Positions 1 through 8,688 of a stretch of 64,000 nt of DNA are shown here, piece by piece. Numbering within the stretch: position 1 is the stretch's first letter; every line of letters begins with the position of its first letter. Origin of the DNA: Psychroflexus halocasei (GTDB lineage Bacteria; Bacteroidota; Bacteroidia; Flavobacteriales; Flavobacteriaceae); contig NZ_FNQF01000005.1 in the NCBI RefSeq assembly GCF_900107595.1, positions 124,001-188,000 of the forward strand, read 5' to 3'. The notes below the pieces were generated by a model. That model saw only the letters and a program-made list of their open reading frames with translations. It was not told where the DNA came from and made no database searches. Made by a program: the position numbers and the translations under genes.

Positions 1-1
1 T

Positions 2-625
2 AACGATGTGCTTGACTTTAACGGTGTTATTCTAACAAAACTTGATGGTGACACGCGTGGAGGTGCTGCAATTTCTATTAAATCAGTAGTTGATAAACCG
101 ATCAAATTTATCGGTACTGGTGAGAAAATGGATGCGATTGATGTTTTCCATCCATCACGTATGGCCGATCGTATTTTGGGAATGGGTGATGTCGTATCTC
201 TTGTTGAAAGAGCACAAGAACAATATGATGAAGAGGAAGCGAGAAAGATTCAAAAGAAAATTGCGAAAAACAAATTTGGTTTTGATGATTTCTTAAAGCA
301 AATCCAGCAAGTCAAGAAAATGGGAAGCATGAAGGATTTGATGGGAATGATCCCAGGTGCTGGCAAGATGATGAAAAACATGGATATTGATGATGATGCT
401 TTTAAGCATATTGAAGCAATTATTCACTCAATGACGCCAGATGAACGCTCAAATCCTAATGTGATTAACGCCAGCCGTAAAAGAAGAATTGGAAAAGGTT
501 CAGGAACTTCAGTTCAAGAAGTGAATCAGCTTTTAAAACAGTTTACTCAAATGAGTAAAATGATGAAGATGATGCAAGGCGGTGGTGGTAAAAAAATGAT
601 GCAAATGATGAAGAATATGAAGTAG
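2..625 (+). CDS. ffh: Signal recognition particle GTPase Ffh, C-terminal part
   Basis: This is the 3' end of the SRP54/Ffh gene; the reading frame is open at the left edge, so the 5' part is outside the window and the GTG at 8 is not a real start. The visible protein starts in the GTPase domain ([12 protein letters not shown], the G4/G5-side motif) and continues into the M domain, which ends in a methionine-rich tail (KMMKMMQ...[11 protein letters not shown]). The M domain binds 4.5S RNA and hydrophobic signal sequences, delivering nascent membrane proteins to FtsY and SecYEG. folD follows after 34 nt on the same strand and may be cotranscribed. Partial only because of the window edge. Confidence 0.96.
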   Translation, partial: NDVLDFNGVILTKLDGDTRGGAAISIKSVVDKPIKFIGTGEKMDAIDVFHPSRMADRILGMGDVVSLVERAQEQYDEEEARKIQKKIAKNKFGFDDFLKQIQQVKKMGSMKDLMGMIPGAGKMMKNMDIDDDAFKHIEAIIHSMTPDERSNPNVINASRKRRIGKGSGTSVQEVNQLLKQFTQMSKMMKMMQGGGGKKMMQMMKNMK

Positions 626-659
626 CAACTCCCGAAGAAACAACATAACACAACATAAC

Positions 660-1550
660 ATGACAATTTTAGACGGAAAAAAAGTAAGTAACGACATCAA
701 AAATGAGATAAAGGCTGATGTCGATCAAATGATTGCTAAAAATGAAAAAGTGCCTCACCTTGCAGCAGTTTTAGTTGGGAATGATGGTGCTAGCATGACT
801 TACGTGAACAGTAAAGTTAAAGCTTGCGAACGCGTTGGTTTTAAATCGACTTTAGTCAAATTGTCGAGCACAATCAGTGAGCTTGAGCTTTTAGAGCAAA
901 TCAAAAAATTGAATGAAGATGATGATATAGATGGCTTTATCGTTCAGTTACCCTTACCAAAACAAATCGATACGCAAAAAGTATTGATGACTGTTGATCC
1001 TGATAAAGATGTTGATGGTTTCCATCCAACAAACTTCGGTAAAATGGCATTGGATATGACAAGCTTCATTCCAGCAACGCCATTTGGAATCTTAGAATTA
1101 CTTGAGCGCTACAATGTAGAGACTAACGGAAAACATACAGTTGTGATTGGAAGAAGTCACATTGTTGGTAGACCGATGAGTATTTTGATGGGACGAAAAG
1201 GCTTTCCTGGAAACTCAACTGTTACTTTAACGCACAGTCACACCAAAAATATCACGCAAATTATCAGTCAAGCTGATATTGTTATTTCGGCTTTAGGGAA
1301 ACCAAATTTTTTAAAGGCAGAGATGGTTAAAGACGATGTTGTTGTGATTGACGTCGGTATTACACGTGTGCCTGATGAAACTAAGAAAAGAGGTTACAGA
1401 ATTACTGGTGATGTAGATTATGAAAATGTGAGCAAAAAAGCATCTCACATCACGCCTGTTCCTGGCGGCGTCGGACCAATGACAATTGCGATGTTATTAA
1501 AAAACACGCTTTTGGCACGCGAACTTCATCGTATACGTCAAAATTCTTAA
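660..1550 (+). CDS. folD: Bifunctional methylene-THF dehydrogenase/cyclohydrolase
   Basis: FolD interconverts 5,10-methylene-THF and 10-formyl-THF using NADP+, supplying one-carbon units to purine and formyl-Met synthesis in the cytoplasm. The 296-residue protein has the usual length and all signatures: YVNSKVKACERVG with the catalytic Tyr48 and Lys52, QLPLP, DKDVDGFHP, the Rossmann-side VIGRSHIVGRPM and the C-terminal PGGVGPMT. It lies 34 nt after ffh. There is no clear terminator before the convergent gene at 1578. Identification is secure. Confidence 0.97.
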   Translation: MTILDGKKVSNDIKNEIKADVDQMIAKNEKVPHLAAVLVGNDGASMTYVNSKVKACERVGFKSTLVKLSSTISELELLEQIKKLNEDDDIDGFIVQLPLPKQIDTQKVLMTVDPDKDVDGFHPTNFGKMALDMTSFIPATPFGILELLERYNVETNGKHTVVIGRSHIVGRPMSILMGRKGFPGNSTVTLTHSHTKNITQIISQADIVISALGKPNFLKAEMVKDDVVVIDVGITRVPDETKKRGYRITGDVDYENVSKKASHITPVPGGVGPMTIAMLLKNTLLARELHRIRQNS

Positions 1551-1577
1551 AAAACTTTATATTTTATAAAATAGCAC

Positions 1578-2021
1578 CTAGTCAATTGATATTTCAGTTG
1601 ACTCAGGTTGCTCTTTTGCCCAAGCTCTATAACTTTCAATATCGTCTCCGATAAATTTTAGCGCAAAATTCACGATTGTAATATCATCTAAATAACCAAG
1701 AAATGGGATGAAGTCGGGAACTAAGTCAAGCGGATTAAGGATATATAATAGACTAAAAGCAATAGCTGAAACCGTTTTCCAAGGCAAGTCTTTATAATGT
1801 CCATTTTTATAGTCAAGCAACATTCTTAAGAGCGTTTTGACATCTTCTTTAAGAGGTGCCCAATTTCTGTTCTTGATTTTATCTAAAATCCCTTCAGAAC
1901 TATCAACCGCTTTGTCAATATCATCATGTGATATTTTTTTAGATTCAGCAGAAAAATATTCTTCATCAATATTTTCATTGTTCTTTTTGTTCTGGTACTG
2001 ATTCTTCTGGTAAGTCTTCAT
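1578..2021 (-). CDS. DUF1232 (YkvA-like) membrane protein
   Basis: A 147-residue protein with the DUF1232 signature near residues 85-120: NPLDLVPDFIPFLGYLDD, followed by a hydrophobic stretch. DUF1232 proteins are small membrane-associated proteins of unknown biochemical role. The N-terminal 50 residues are charged and low complexity (KNQYQNKKNNEN). The start codon lies inside the end of the upstream permease gene (47-bp overlap), so the two are probably translationally coupled. A shorter start is possible, but no better-placed ATG was seen before the domain. Confidence 0.85.
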   Translation of the reverse strand: MKTYQKNQYQNKKNNENIDEEYFSAESKKISHDDIDKAVDSSEGILDKIKNRNWAPLKEDVKTLLRMLLDYKNGHYKDLPWKTVSAIAFSLLYILNPLDLVPDFIPFLGYLDDITIVNFALKFIGDDIESYRAWAKEQPESTEISID

Positions 2022-3054
2022 TCAATTCTTTTTTCTGTTTTTTATTTTCAATTTCACCATATTCTTTTTTGTAAATTTTGACAATTAAAAAGAAAAGTGA
2101 TAGTAATAGTGGACCAAAAATCAAGCCAATAAACCCGAAAAGTGGCACACCGATCACAACACCGATAAGCGTGATTAAAGGGTGTTCATCAGCCATACGT
2201 TTTAGCACATATAATCTTACTAAATTATCTGAAGAGCCGACAATAACAAAACCATAAATAATCATTCCTACAGCAGCGGCAGCATCACCTTGATAAAATA
2301 GTAAAACTGTTGCGGGAATAATCCCTATCGCTGTACCAATAAAAGGAATCATGGAGCCAATGGCGGTAATAACAAACCAAAAAAACGGTTCTGGCACGCC
2401 AAATATCCAAAATCCAATCAGAGAGATTAAGCCTTGAAATAAAGCAACTAAGGGAATACCAATGGCATTTGCTTTTACTTTTTCGCCAGATTCTTTAGCA
2501 ATTAATAAAAGGTTATCGGTGCCAATCGGAATGTAAGTTTCTAAAGAACTCGATAGTTTTTCTTGATTGAGTAACATGTAATATAAAAGGAAATACATGA
2601 TACTGATCGCTATAAAAATTTCAAAAGTACTACCTGCAAAACCTTGTAAATTTTGAGTCAGCCAAGAGGTAATTGTACTAGGGTCTAAACTGGCAGCAAT
2701 TTGATAATCTGTTAATTTTTCAATTTCTGCTATCTGAGAGTTTAAGGCATTGACTAATTTTTCTGAATTAGAAACAACTTTACTGATTTTCGTACTTAGC
2801 ATCCATGCGACTCCTAGGAAGGGAAGAAGAATTAAAATGAAAGATGAGACCAATAAAATAGTGACAGAGATCGATTCGTTTATACCTCTGTTTGTCATTT
2901 TTTTCATCACACGACGTAATAAAACATAAAATGTAATAGCGCCCAAAATTCCTGATAAGTAAGGAATAATTTCTTTGAAAATTAAGGAACCCAAACTGAT
3001 GATCAAAAAGAGGATGAACAGTTGGCGTACGAGTTTTGGAGAAAGTGATTTCAT
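1975..3054 (-). CDS. AI-2E family transporter (PerM/UPF0118)
   Basis: A 359-residue polytopic membrane protein with the organisation of the AI-2E exporter/PerM family: N-terminal hydrophobic helices, an extracytoplasmic stretch around residues 80-135, then further membrane segments including GIPLVALFQGLISLIGFWIFGVP-type helices and the conserved FIGTAIGIIPA region. The charged C-terminal tail overlaps the DUF1232 gene. Members have been linked to autoinducer-2 export or Na+/H+ antiport; the substrate here cannot be told. Its ATG directly follows the TAA of the VOC gene, so these genes form one operon. Confidence 0.9.
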   Translation of the reverse strand: MKSLSPKLVRQLFILFLIISLGSLIFKEIIPYLSGILGAITFYVLLRRVMKKMTNRGINESISVTILLVSSFILILLPFLGVAWMLSTKISKVVSNSEKLVNALNSQIAEIEKLTDYQIAASLDPSTITSWLTQNLQGFAGSTFEIFIAISIMYFLLYYMLLNQEKLSSSLETYIPIGTDNLLLIAKESGEKVKANAIGIPLVALFQGLISLIGFWIFGVPEPFFWFVITAIGSMIPFIGTAIGIIPATVLLFYQGDAAAAVGMIIYGFVIVGSSDNLVRLYVLKRMADEHPLITLIGVVIGVPLFGFIGLIFGPLLLSLFFLIVKIYKKEYGEIENKKQKKELNEDLPEESVPEQKEQ

Positions 3055-3477
3055 TTATTTTTCGAATAATTGATTCATATTTCTGAAACTCTTAAACTCT
3101 AAAGCATTGCCGCTTGGATCCTTAAAAAACAATGTTTTTTGCTCGCCTGGTTTATCCTTAAATCTTACATAAGGTTCAATAATAAATTGGATCTCTTTTC
3201 TTTTTAAATGTGTTGCAAATCTGTCAAAAACATCCCATGGTAAAACCACGCCAAAATGTGGTACTGGTACTTGATGTGCATCTACCTTGCCATAAGCTTC
3301 ATCAAAATGGTAATCTGAACTTTCATGAATGACAAATTGATGTCCAAAAAAATCATAATCTACCCAATGTGAGCTGCTTCTTCCTTCTTCAAAGTTTAGA
3401 ACCTTTGTGTAAAATGCTCTACTTTCAGCTAAATTTTTGACAGGAACAGCTAAATGGAAAGGTGTCAGATGTTTCAT
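3055..3477 (-). CDS. VOC (glyoxalase/bleomycin-resistance fold) protein
   Basis: A 140-residue vicinal-oxygen-chelate fold protein. It has the paired beta-alpha-beta-beta-beta modules: FHLAVPVKNLAESRAFYTKVL at the start, then QVPVPHFGVVL and a C-terminal FFKDPSGNALEFKSF. Candidate metal ligands are His8, His75-region and the Glu of NALEFK. VOC enzymes include dioxygenases, isomerases and fosfomycin-type resistance proteins; the substrate is not predictable here. The stop codon abuts the start of the downstream permease. Confidence 0.85.
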   Translation of the reverse strand: MKHLTPFHLAVPVKNLAESRAFYTKVLNFEEGRSSSHWVDYDFFGHQFVIHESSDYHFDEAYGKVDAHQVPVPHFGVVLPWDVFDRFATHLKRKEIQFIIEPYVRFKDKPGEQKTLFFKDPSGNALEFKSFRNMNQLFEK

Positions 3478-3558
3478 AAGTGGTTGATTTTAGGTGTCTA
3501 AAAATAGAGATATTTTTTTAAACCTTAGCTTAATTTTATGTTTTTCAAAGCGTTGATT

Positions 3559-4443
3559 CTATTCGTTTGAATCATTTTCTATAAAAGAGATAATTTTCTG
3601 ATCAACATCCGCATTATACAAGGAATGACCGAAGCCTTCTGTGATTAATAATTCTGAATTTTTTAAAGATTTATCAATTGCATAAGCTGAAGAAACAGCT
3701 GCTATTTTGTCACTCTTATCATGAACAACTAAACTTTTTGTTGAGATATCTTTAGCAAATTTTGCCATTGAGAATTCTTTATAAGTAAATCCGAACTTTT
3801 CCTTAAAAAAGCCTTCTAAATCTCGGATGAATGAATCACTTAAACTCAATATGTTTTGGTAATCACCAACAATATCAAGCATTTCAGAAGGCGCTCCCAA
3901 GAGCACGTTTTTCTTTATGTTTTGTTGGCCATATAAATGCTGATTGTAAATGACTGTCATCGCGCCCATGCTATGTCCGATAAGAAAATCAGGCTTGTAT
4001 TTCTCAATCACATCTTTTAGAACTTTCGCATAAAGCGGCACATTGAGCGTTTTTCCGCTAGAATAGCCATGAGCTGGCGCATCAAAAGCATAAATATCAA
4101 ATCCTTTTCTCTGAAATTTTTGAATCAAGTTTTTCCAACGATTCGTATTGCTATCCCAACCATGCACAAATAAAATTCGTGGTCCAGAATTCTCCCAATG
4201 ATAAGTTTGTATCTCGTGTGAATGTGAAGAAATAACTTCTTTTTTGTGTGAATTTAGAAAGTCAATCTGATGTGGTTTTACATCGCCTCGTCTTGGCGTT
4301 GCAAATAAGGCGTAAGCAGTCTGCATCGCTTTCTTTTTGTTGACTAAGCGCTGTGTTTTTAATTTATAACCGATTATTTTCGGTAAATATTTATTTAGTT
4401 TCTTCTTCATTAATGCTGTCGTTAATAAGATCAATCGTTGCAT
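3559..4443 (-). CDS. Alpha/beta hydrolase
   Basis: A serine hydrolase of the alpha/beta fold. It contains the oxyanion-side LFVHGWDSNTNRW, the nucleophile elbow LIGHSMGAM (Ser of GHSMG), a late Asp region (VVHDKSDKI) and a C-terminal catalytic His in EGFGHSLYN. The substrate is unknown. The longest frame starts at 4443 with MQRLILL; an internal ATG at 4410 (MKKKLNKYLPKI) gives 283 residues and reduces the overlap with the upstream pyrophosphatase gene from 53 to 20 bp, and I think it is the likelier start. Either way the genes overlap and are probably cotranscribed. Confidence 0.88.
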   Translation of the reverse strand: MQRLILLTTALMKKKLNKYLPKIIGYKLKTQRLVNKKKAMQTAYALFATPRRGDVKPHQIDFLNSHKKEVISSHSHEIQTYHWENSGPRILFVHGWDSNTNRWKNLIQKFQRKGFDIYAFDAPAHGYSSGKTLNVPLYAKVLKDVIEKYKPDFLIGHSMGAMTVIYNQHLYGQQNIKKNVLLGAPSEMLDIVGDYQNILSLSDSFIRDLEGFFKEKFGFTYKEFSMAKFAKDISTKSLVVHDKSDKIAAVSSAYAIDKSLKNSELLITEGFGHSLYNADVDQKIISFIENDSNE

Positions 4444-5002
4444 TTTCGTCGTACCAGCCTAAAATATCAACGTCATCATCACTGTAGTTTTCAAACCAAA
4501 GTTGGATGATGCGTCTGGCACTTCTATAATCTGTTGAAAAATCTTTAAAATTCTCGGCTGAAATGATTTTTAATTTTTCATCAATGGGAACACCGATGAT
4601 TTTGATATCCAACTCGCCTTCATCTCGCAATTTAAGATATCCTAAAGGTTTGAATTGAACAATTGTGCCAGTTTTAAGTTTTTTGCTAATCAGCAGAACA
4701 TCAAGCGCATCACCATCACCACCCTCTTTTTTAGATTGAACGCTGTGCGGAATGAAACCGTAATTGCCTGGGTAACTCAGATAATTAATGTAACGATCTT
4801 TGCCGTTTTTTTGATCGATTTTAAAATCTTTCAGTTCTTTATTGTATTCGATTTTTGCGTTTGTTCCGCTCGGAATTTCAACTAACATCTGGAAAATACC
4901 TTCAGATGTTTGCGCTTTAATTTCTTTTAAAGAAATCTTTTTTTGACAAGAGAAACTGATCAGTGCAAAAACTGATACAAGAATCATTTGATTAATTCTC
5001 AT
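4391..5002 (-). CDS. Inorganic pyrophosphatase, family I, predicted lipoprotein
   Basis: The protein hydrolyses pyrophosphate to phosphate if the fold is active. Family I signatures are visible: VEIPSGTNAKIEYNK, DRYINYLSYPGNYGFIP, the metal-binding GDGDALDVL (three Asp) and DEGELDIKI. Unlike the usual cytoplasmic enzyme, it begins with MRINQMILVSVFALISFSC, which looks like a lipoprotein signal peptide with Cys19 as the lipidated residue, so it should sit outside the cytoplasmic membrane. The active-site Lys in the usual FEHYKD-like motif appears as Ser here (FENYSDD). The upstream lipoprotein gene ends 2 nt before this start, which suggests joint function. Confidence 0.88.
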   Translation of the reverse strand: MRINQMILVSVFALISFSCQKKISLKEIKAQTSEGIFQMLVEIPSGTNAKIEYNKELKDFKIDQKNGKDRYINYLSYPGNYGFIPHSVQSKKEGGDGDALDVLLISKKLKTGTIVQFKPLGYLKLRDEGELDIKIIGVPIDEKLKIISAENFKDFSTDYRSARRIIQLWFENYSDDDVDILGWYDENATIDLINDSINEEETK

Positions 5003-5004
5003 CT

Positions 5005-5568
5005 TTATTTTTCTTCAGTAAAAGAAAACCAGAAATATTTAAAGGGCGCATCATCAGGAATTTGTGTCTTGCTTATTTTTGATGAAGAATCGTACTTTAA
5101 TGAGCTTGGCAAATGCTTCTTGTCAATGACAACATAAATACCAGAATCTTTTAAATCAACGATCACATTTTTTAAGCTGTTTTGGATGAAATTGATTTTG
5201 TAGTTTTCATACAGATCTTTAAAAGTACTGCTTGCATTTAAGCCTTTATCAGTTTTGTAAGCAGAGTTTAAAATTTGGATTTCACTGATGTAACTTGTAC
5301 TATCTTGAGCTTTACGTGGCTGAATTTTTAAAGCCAATTCGCCATTTTGATATACGTAATAATCATTATCTACCGCACGGAATCTATTTTTTAAGTCAGG
5401 TTTGACAATTGAATCTTGACTGAAAATACTTTCTAACTCATGCACTTCAGTTTGAGCCTTAATCTGGCCAACTTGATTTTGGCCGATTTTAAATTCATTT
5501 TGACTTTCTTGACAAGAGCTTAGGAATATTAAACTAAGAAGGAAACCGAACTGAACTATTTTTTTCAT
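5005..5568 (-). CDS. Predicted lipoprotein, unknown function
   Basis: A 187-residue protein not recognised by me. It starts with a clear lipoprotein signal (MKKIVQFGFLLSLIFLSSC, Cys19), and the rest is soluble and mixed alpha/beta with no obvious catalytic motif. It is the first gene of a unit with the lipoprotein pyrophosphatase, 2 nt apart, so the two may act together in the periplasm or outer membrane. The coding region is continuous and has codon use like its neighbours. Confidence 0.75.
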   Translation of the reverse strand: MKKIVQFGFLLSLIFLSSCQESQNEFKIGQNQVGQIKAQTEVHELESIFSQDSIVKPDLKNRFRAVDNDYYVYQNGELALKIQPRKAQDSTSYISEIQILNSAYKTDKGLNASSTFKDLYENYKINFIQNSLKNVIVDLKDSGIYVVIDKKHLPSSLKYDSSSKISKTQIPDDAPFKYFWFSFTEEK

Positions 5569-5672
5569 GCTAAATTTTTTCCAAAAATAATTAATCTTAG
5601 ATCATAAGACTATTTTATCTAAAAAATATTGAGCTTATAAAGCTTTCAGGCAAGCATGCGAGAAATAATATT

Positions 5673-5680
5673 TACCTTTG
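5673..5680 (+). promoter_or_regulatory. Bacteroidetes -7 promoter element of queE
   Basis: TACCTTTG fits the TAnnTTTG consensus exactly. It ends 4 nt before the queE ATG, so the transcript may be leaderless or nearly so. No convincing TTG was seen at the -33 spacing. Confidence 0.5.
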
Positions 5681-5684
5681 CGGC

Positions 5685-6317
5685 ATGTTGAAAAAAGAGA
5701 TCGAAAACTTAGTTGATAAAGGCGAAATGTTGCCTTTGATGGAGCAATTTTATACAATTCAAGGTGAAGGACATCACACAGGTAAAGCTGCCTATTTTAT
5801 TCGTGTGGGTGGCTGTGATGTTGGTTGCCATTGGTGTGATGTGAAGGAAAGTTGGAATCCGGATACGCATCCGCCAACGCATATTGACGAAATTGTTTCG
5901 CAAGCTAAAAGTTACAGTAATACCATTGTGATTACTGGTGGCGAGCCACTTACGTGGAATATGCAGCCCATCACATCGGCTCTTAAAAAAGAAGGTTTAG
6001 ATATACATATAGAAACTTCTGGCGCTTATCCGCTCACTGGTATTTGGGATTGGATTTGCCTCTCGCCAAAGAAAATGAAATTGCCTCAACCTGAGGTTTA
6101 TGAAAAAGCAGACGAACTTAAAGTGATTGTTTTTAATAAACACGATTTTAAATTTGCTGAAGAACAAGCCGCAAAAATCTCAGGTAATTGTCAACTTTAC
6201 TTACAACCAGAATGGAGCGTGAGAGAGAAAATGATGCCGTTGATTGTGGATTATGTCATGAAAAATCCGAAATGGAAAATTTCACTCCAAACACATAAAT
6301 ATCTAGAGATTCCTTAA
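5685..6317 (+). CDS. queE: 7-carboxy-7-deazaguanine synthase
   Basis: QueE is a radical-SAM enzyme that converts 6-carboxytetrahydropterin to 7-carboxy-7-deazaguanine in queuosine biosynthesis. The 210-residue protein has the unusual cluster motif GGCDVGCHWCD (CxxxCxxC), the N-terminal FYTIQGEGHHTGKAAYFIR and the SAM-binding TGGEPL. Length and motif match the Bacteroidetes form. The start is fixed by the adjacent promoter element. No other queuosine gene is in the window. Confidence 0.94.
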   Translation: MLKKEIENLVDKGEMLPLMEQFYTIQGEGHHTGKAAYFIRVGGCDVGCHWCDVKESWNPDTHPPTHIDEIVSQAKSYSNTIVITGGEPLTWNMQPITSALKKEGLDIHIETSGAYPLTGIWDWICLSPKKMKLPQPEVYEKADELKVIVFNKHDFKFAEEQAAKISGNCQLYLQPEWSVREKMMPLIVDYVMKNPKWKISLQTHKYLEIP

Positions 6318-6416
6318 AATAAGAAGCTTTATTTTAGACGGAATTCAATTTTAATAAAAATTCATTCACTGTATTCTTAGAAAATTACTTAATATTATAC
6401 TTTGTAAAGTTGTTTT

Positions 6417-7169
6417 ATGAAGTCTAATAAATTTTTGTGCGCTTTAGTTTTTGTGTTCACTATCCAGTCAATGGTTAAGAATGAAATTAAAGTCATAAAA
6501 ACTACCCTTGTATGGGTAGTTTTACTTTTCTCCACCCAAGTATTTTCTCAGTCTGGGACAGTTAAATATAACAACGAGGCAGAAATGTCATATTATTACA
6601 GTAATTTAAAACAAAATTATCCTGAAAAATTTAAGAAAATTCAACACTTTGCAACTTATGAGAAAAAAATGTTGAATCAAATCAATTATAAACTCGTTTT
6701 TTCCGAACATAAATCTATTTTTAAACCTATTGTTAAGAATAATGAAGAGAAAATGATTTTAACAACTCAAAAAGAAGGAGGTGTTTATTATAAAGATTCA
6801 GTATCAAATTATTTTAATACCATTAGGCGTTCTGAAACTTTTGATGTTCAACTCGCAGAAATAAAATGGGAAATTACGAGTGATTCCAAAGAGATTTTGG
6901 GTTATAAATGCTTTAAAGCAATAGGTCGTAAAAATGATATTGATTCTTTTGATTCAAGTTCTAAAATTGAAGCTTGGTTTACTGAAAAAATTAATTTATC
7001 ACATGGACCAATGGGAATTAATGGATTGCCTGGCTTGGTTTTGGAAGCACACTTTGATCATTATCATTTTTACGCAACAGAAATTAAATTTGAATCTCAC
7101 AAAGAAATCTCCAAGCCCATTGAAGGTAAATCAATCGACGAAAATCAATACATCAAACTTATTAGATAA
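6417..7169 (+). CDS. GLPGLI family secreted protein (copy 1)
   Basis: First of nine GLPGLI-type genes. The family (TIGR01200/Porph_ging type) is Bacteroidetes-specific, secreted, and of unknown function. The core is present: WEITSDSKEILGYKCFKAIG, an EAWFTEKI strand, GPMGINGLPGLVLEA and a C-terminal tail. The longest frame starts at 6417, but a better signal peptide starts at ATG 6471 (MVKNEIKVIKTTLVWVVLLF...VFSQ), giving 232 residues. A terminator-like 10-bp hairpin lies inside the signal-peptide codons (6498-6523), which leaves the start and the 5' end in some doubt. The next GLPGLI gene begins 5 nt downstream. Confidence 0.85.
   Translation: MKSNKFLCALVFVFTIQSMVKNEIKVIKTTLVWVVLLFSTQVFSQSGTVKYNNEAEMSYYYSNLKQNYPEKFKKIQHFATYEKKMLNQINYKLVFSEHKSIFKPIVKNNEEKMILTTQKEGGVYYKDSVSNYFNTIRRSETFDVQLAEIKWEITSDSKEILGYKCFKAIGRKNDIDSFDSSSKIEAWFTEKINLSHGPMGINGLPGLVLEAHFDHYHFYATEIKFESHKEISKPIEGKSIDENQYIKLIR
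6498..6523 (+). other. Perfect 10-bp hairpin inside the signal-peptide codons
   Basis: AAAACTACCC, a 6-nt TTGTAT loop and GGGTAGTTTT form a perfect inverted repeat followed by a short pyrimidine-rich run. In an untranslated region it would be called an intrinsic terminator. Here it sits in the frame of the first GLPGLI gene and could act as an attenuator or be a relic. Confidence 0.5.
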
Positions 7170-7174
7170 TTAAA

Positions 7175-7918
7175 ATGAAAAAATTACTATTTATTACAGG
7201 AATCATCGCACTAACTTTTCAATTTTCACAAGCTCAAAGTGCTAAAATTACTTATAAAAATGAATTAACAGTCACTAAAGAATTGGAAGAGCTGAAAGAA
7301 AAGGATCCAAAAAAGTATGAACGATATTCATTTATGATTAAAAAAATGAATGAAAGAACAAAGCAATTAAGGTATACGCTTAAATTTAATGATCTTCGAT
7401 CAGAATTTAAAACAAATCCGAAGATGGCAAAAGGTGATGATGCTGTTTCAAATATGTCTATATCGCAGAGCGAATATTTTTATGACTTGAGTAATAATAA
7501 GCGTTATCAAAAAAATAATATTTCGGGTAAAGAGCTTTTAATAAATAAAGAATCTATTTCATGGGAAATTTTGCCAGAAACAAAAGTTATCAGGGGTTAC
7601 AAGGTTAGAAAAGCAGTAGCTGGTCAAACATTTTTTAGCATTGATAGAGAAAGTGGAGAATTGAAAGAAAAAGAACAGCCAGTCACGGCGTGGTTTACGA
7701 CACAATTGCCATTTGCTTATGGGCCAGAAAATTACGGAGGCTTGCCAGGTCTAATTTTAGAGCTGAAAACTCAAGGAAAAAATTATAGCGTAGAGAAATT
7801 AGAAATTGATGAGGATAAAGATTTAGAAATTAAATTTCCGAATTTAGATAAAGCTTTATCAGAAAAAGAAGCAGCATTAATGATGCATAAAGCTGCTGCC
7901 AAGATGTTTGGAAGATGA
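7175..7918 (+). CDS. GLPGLI family secreted protein (copy 2)
   Basis: A 247-residue member of the array. It has a signal peptide (MKKLLFITGIIALTFQFSQAQ, cleavage near residue 21), a lysine/glutamate-rich N-terminal domain, WEILPETKVIRGYKVRKAV, the TAWFTTQLPFAYGPENY strand and the signature GGLPGLILEL. The C-terminal helix ends in KAAAKMFGR. It begins 5 nt after the copy 1 stop, so both are probably on one mRNA. Function is unknown. Confidence 0.9.
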   Translation: MKKLLFITGIIALTFQFSQAQSAKITYKNELTVTKELEELKEKDPKKYERYSFMIKKMNERTKQLRYTLKFNDLRSEFKTNPKMAKGDDAVSNMSISQSEYFYDLSNNKRYQKNNISGKELLINKESISWEILPETKVIRGYKVRKAVAGQTFFSIDRESGELKEKEQPVTAWFTTQLPFAYGPENYGGLPGLILELKTQGKNYSVEKLEIDEDKDLEIKFPNLDKALSEKEAALMMHKAAAKMFGR

Positions 7919-7948
7919 TAATGACGAGATAATTAAAACACATCAACA

Positions 7949-8644
7949 ATGAGATACCTCATCATATTTTTAATTTCCTTTCAATGCTTTTCGCAGAATG
8001 GCATTGAAGTGATTTACAAATACGAATCTAATTTTCAAAAAGAAATTCCTGAAGATGCTTTTTATGGAAAAGTTTTAAAAGCTGCCAAGAAAATATTACC
8101 TAATTATGATTTTAAGCTATTGGCAAATGAAAATAAGTCTATTTATTTTTTGAAAAAAGGAATGTCTAATGATGCTTATCCTGAAAAGTTTGAAGCAATG
8201 ATTTTGGGTACAGCAAACTCTAATAGCGTATTTTATGCGGATTTATCTCAAAATACTTTTGTCGAGCAAAAAAACGCTTTTGGTAAATTGTATAAAATAA
8301 TTAGCGATTTTGATATTTATAACTGGAAAATTGTTGATGAGTTTAAAACAATATCAGGCTTTAAAGCACAAAAAGCAACATTGAGTTATAATGTAGGAAA
8401 TGGACAAAATAAAAAGCAAAACAGAGAGATCGTGGCTTGGTTTGCGCCAGAAATCAATTACCCTTTTGGTCCTGTCGGATTTAGAGGTCTACCAGGCTTG
8501 ATTTTGGAATTAAATGTCAATTGGGATTATGCTTACAGATTTAAATTGAATAAAATTGATTTTACTGATTCAAAATTAGAAATCAATAAACCTGAAAAAG
8601 GTGAACTTATCAATCTTGAAGATTTTAAAAAATTAAAAAGATGA
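7949..8644 (+). CDS. GLPGLI family secreted protein (copy 3)
   Basis: A 231-residue family member. It has a short signal peptide (MRYLIIFLISFQCFSQ), a middle NWKIVDEFKTISGFKAQKA strand pair, a REIVAWFAPEINYPFGPVGF strand and GLPGLILEL. The DNA around its start (about 7930-7990) is nearly the same as around the start of the broken copy at 13103, evidence for a recent duplication within the array. Stop at 8642-8644, with copy 4 starting 44 nt later. Confidence 0.9.
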   Translation: MRYLIIFLISFQCFSQNGIEVIYKYESNFQKEIPEDAFYGKVLKAAKKILPNYDFKLLANENKSIYFLKKGMSNDAYPEKFEAMILGTANSNSVFYADLSQNTFVEQKNAFGKLYKIISDFDIYNWKIVDEFKTISGFKAQKATLSYNVGNGQNKKQNREIVAWFAPEINYPFGPVGFRGLPGLILELNVNWDYAYRFKLNKIDFTDSKLEINKPEKGELINLEDFKKLKR

Positions 8645-8688
8645 AATAGTAAAAACTTCTTCTAACTTTTTATTAATAAGAAATCCCT

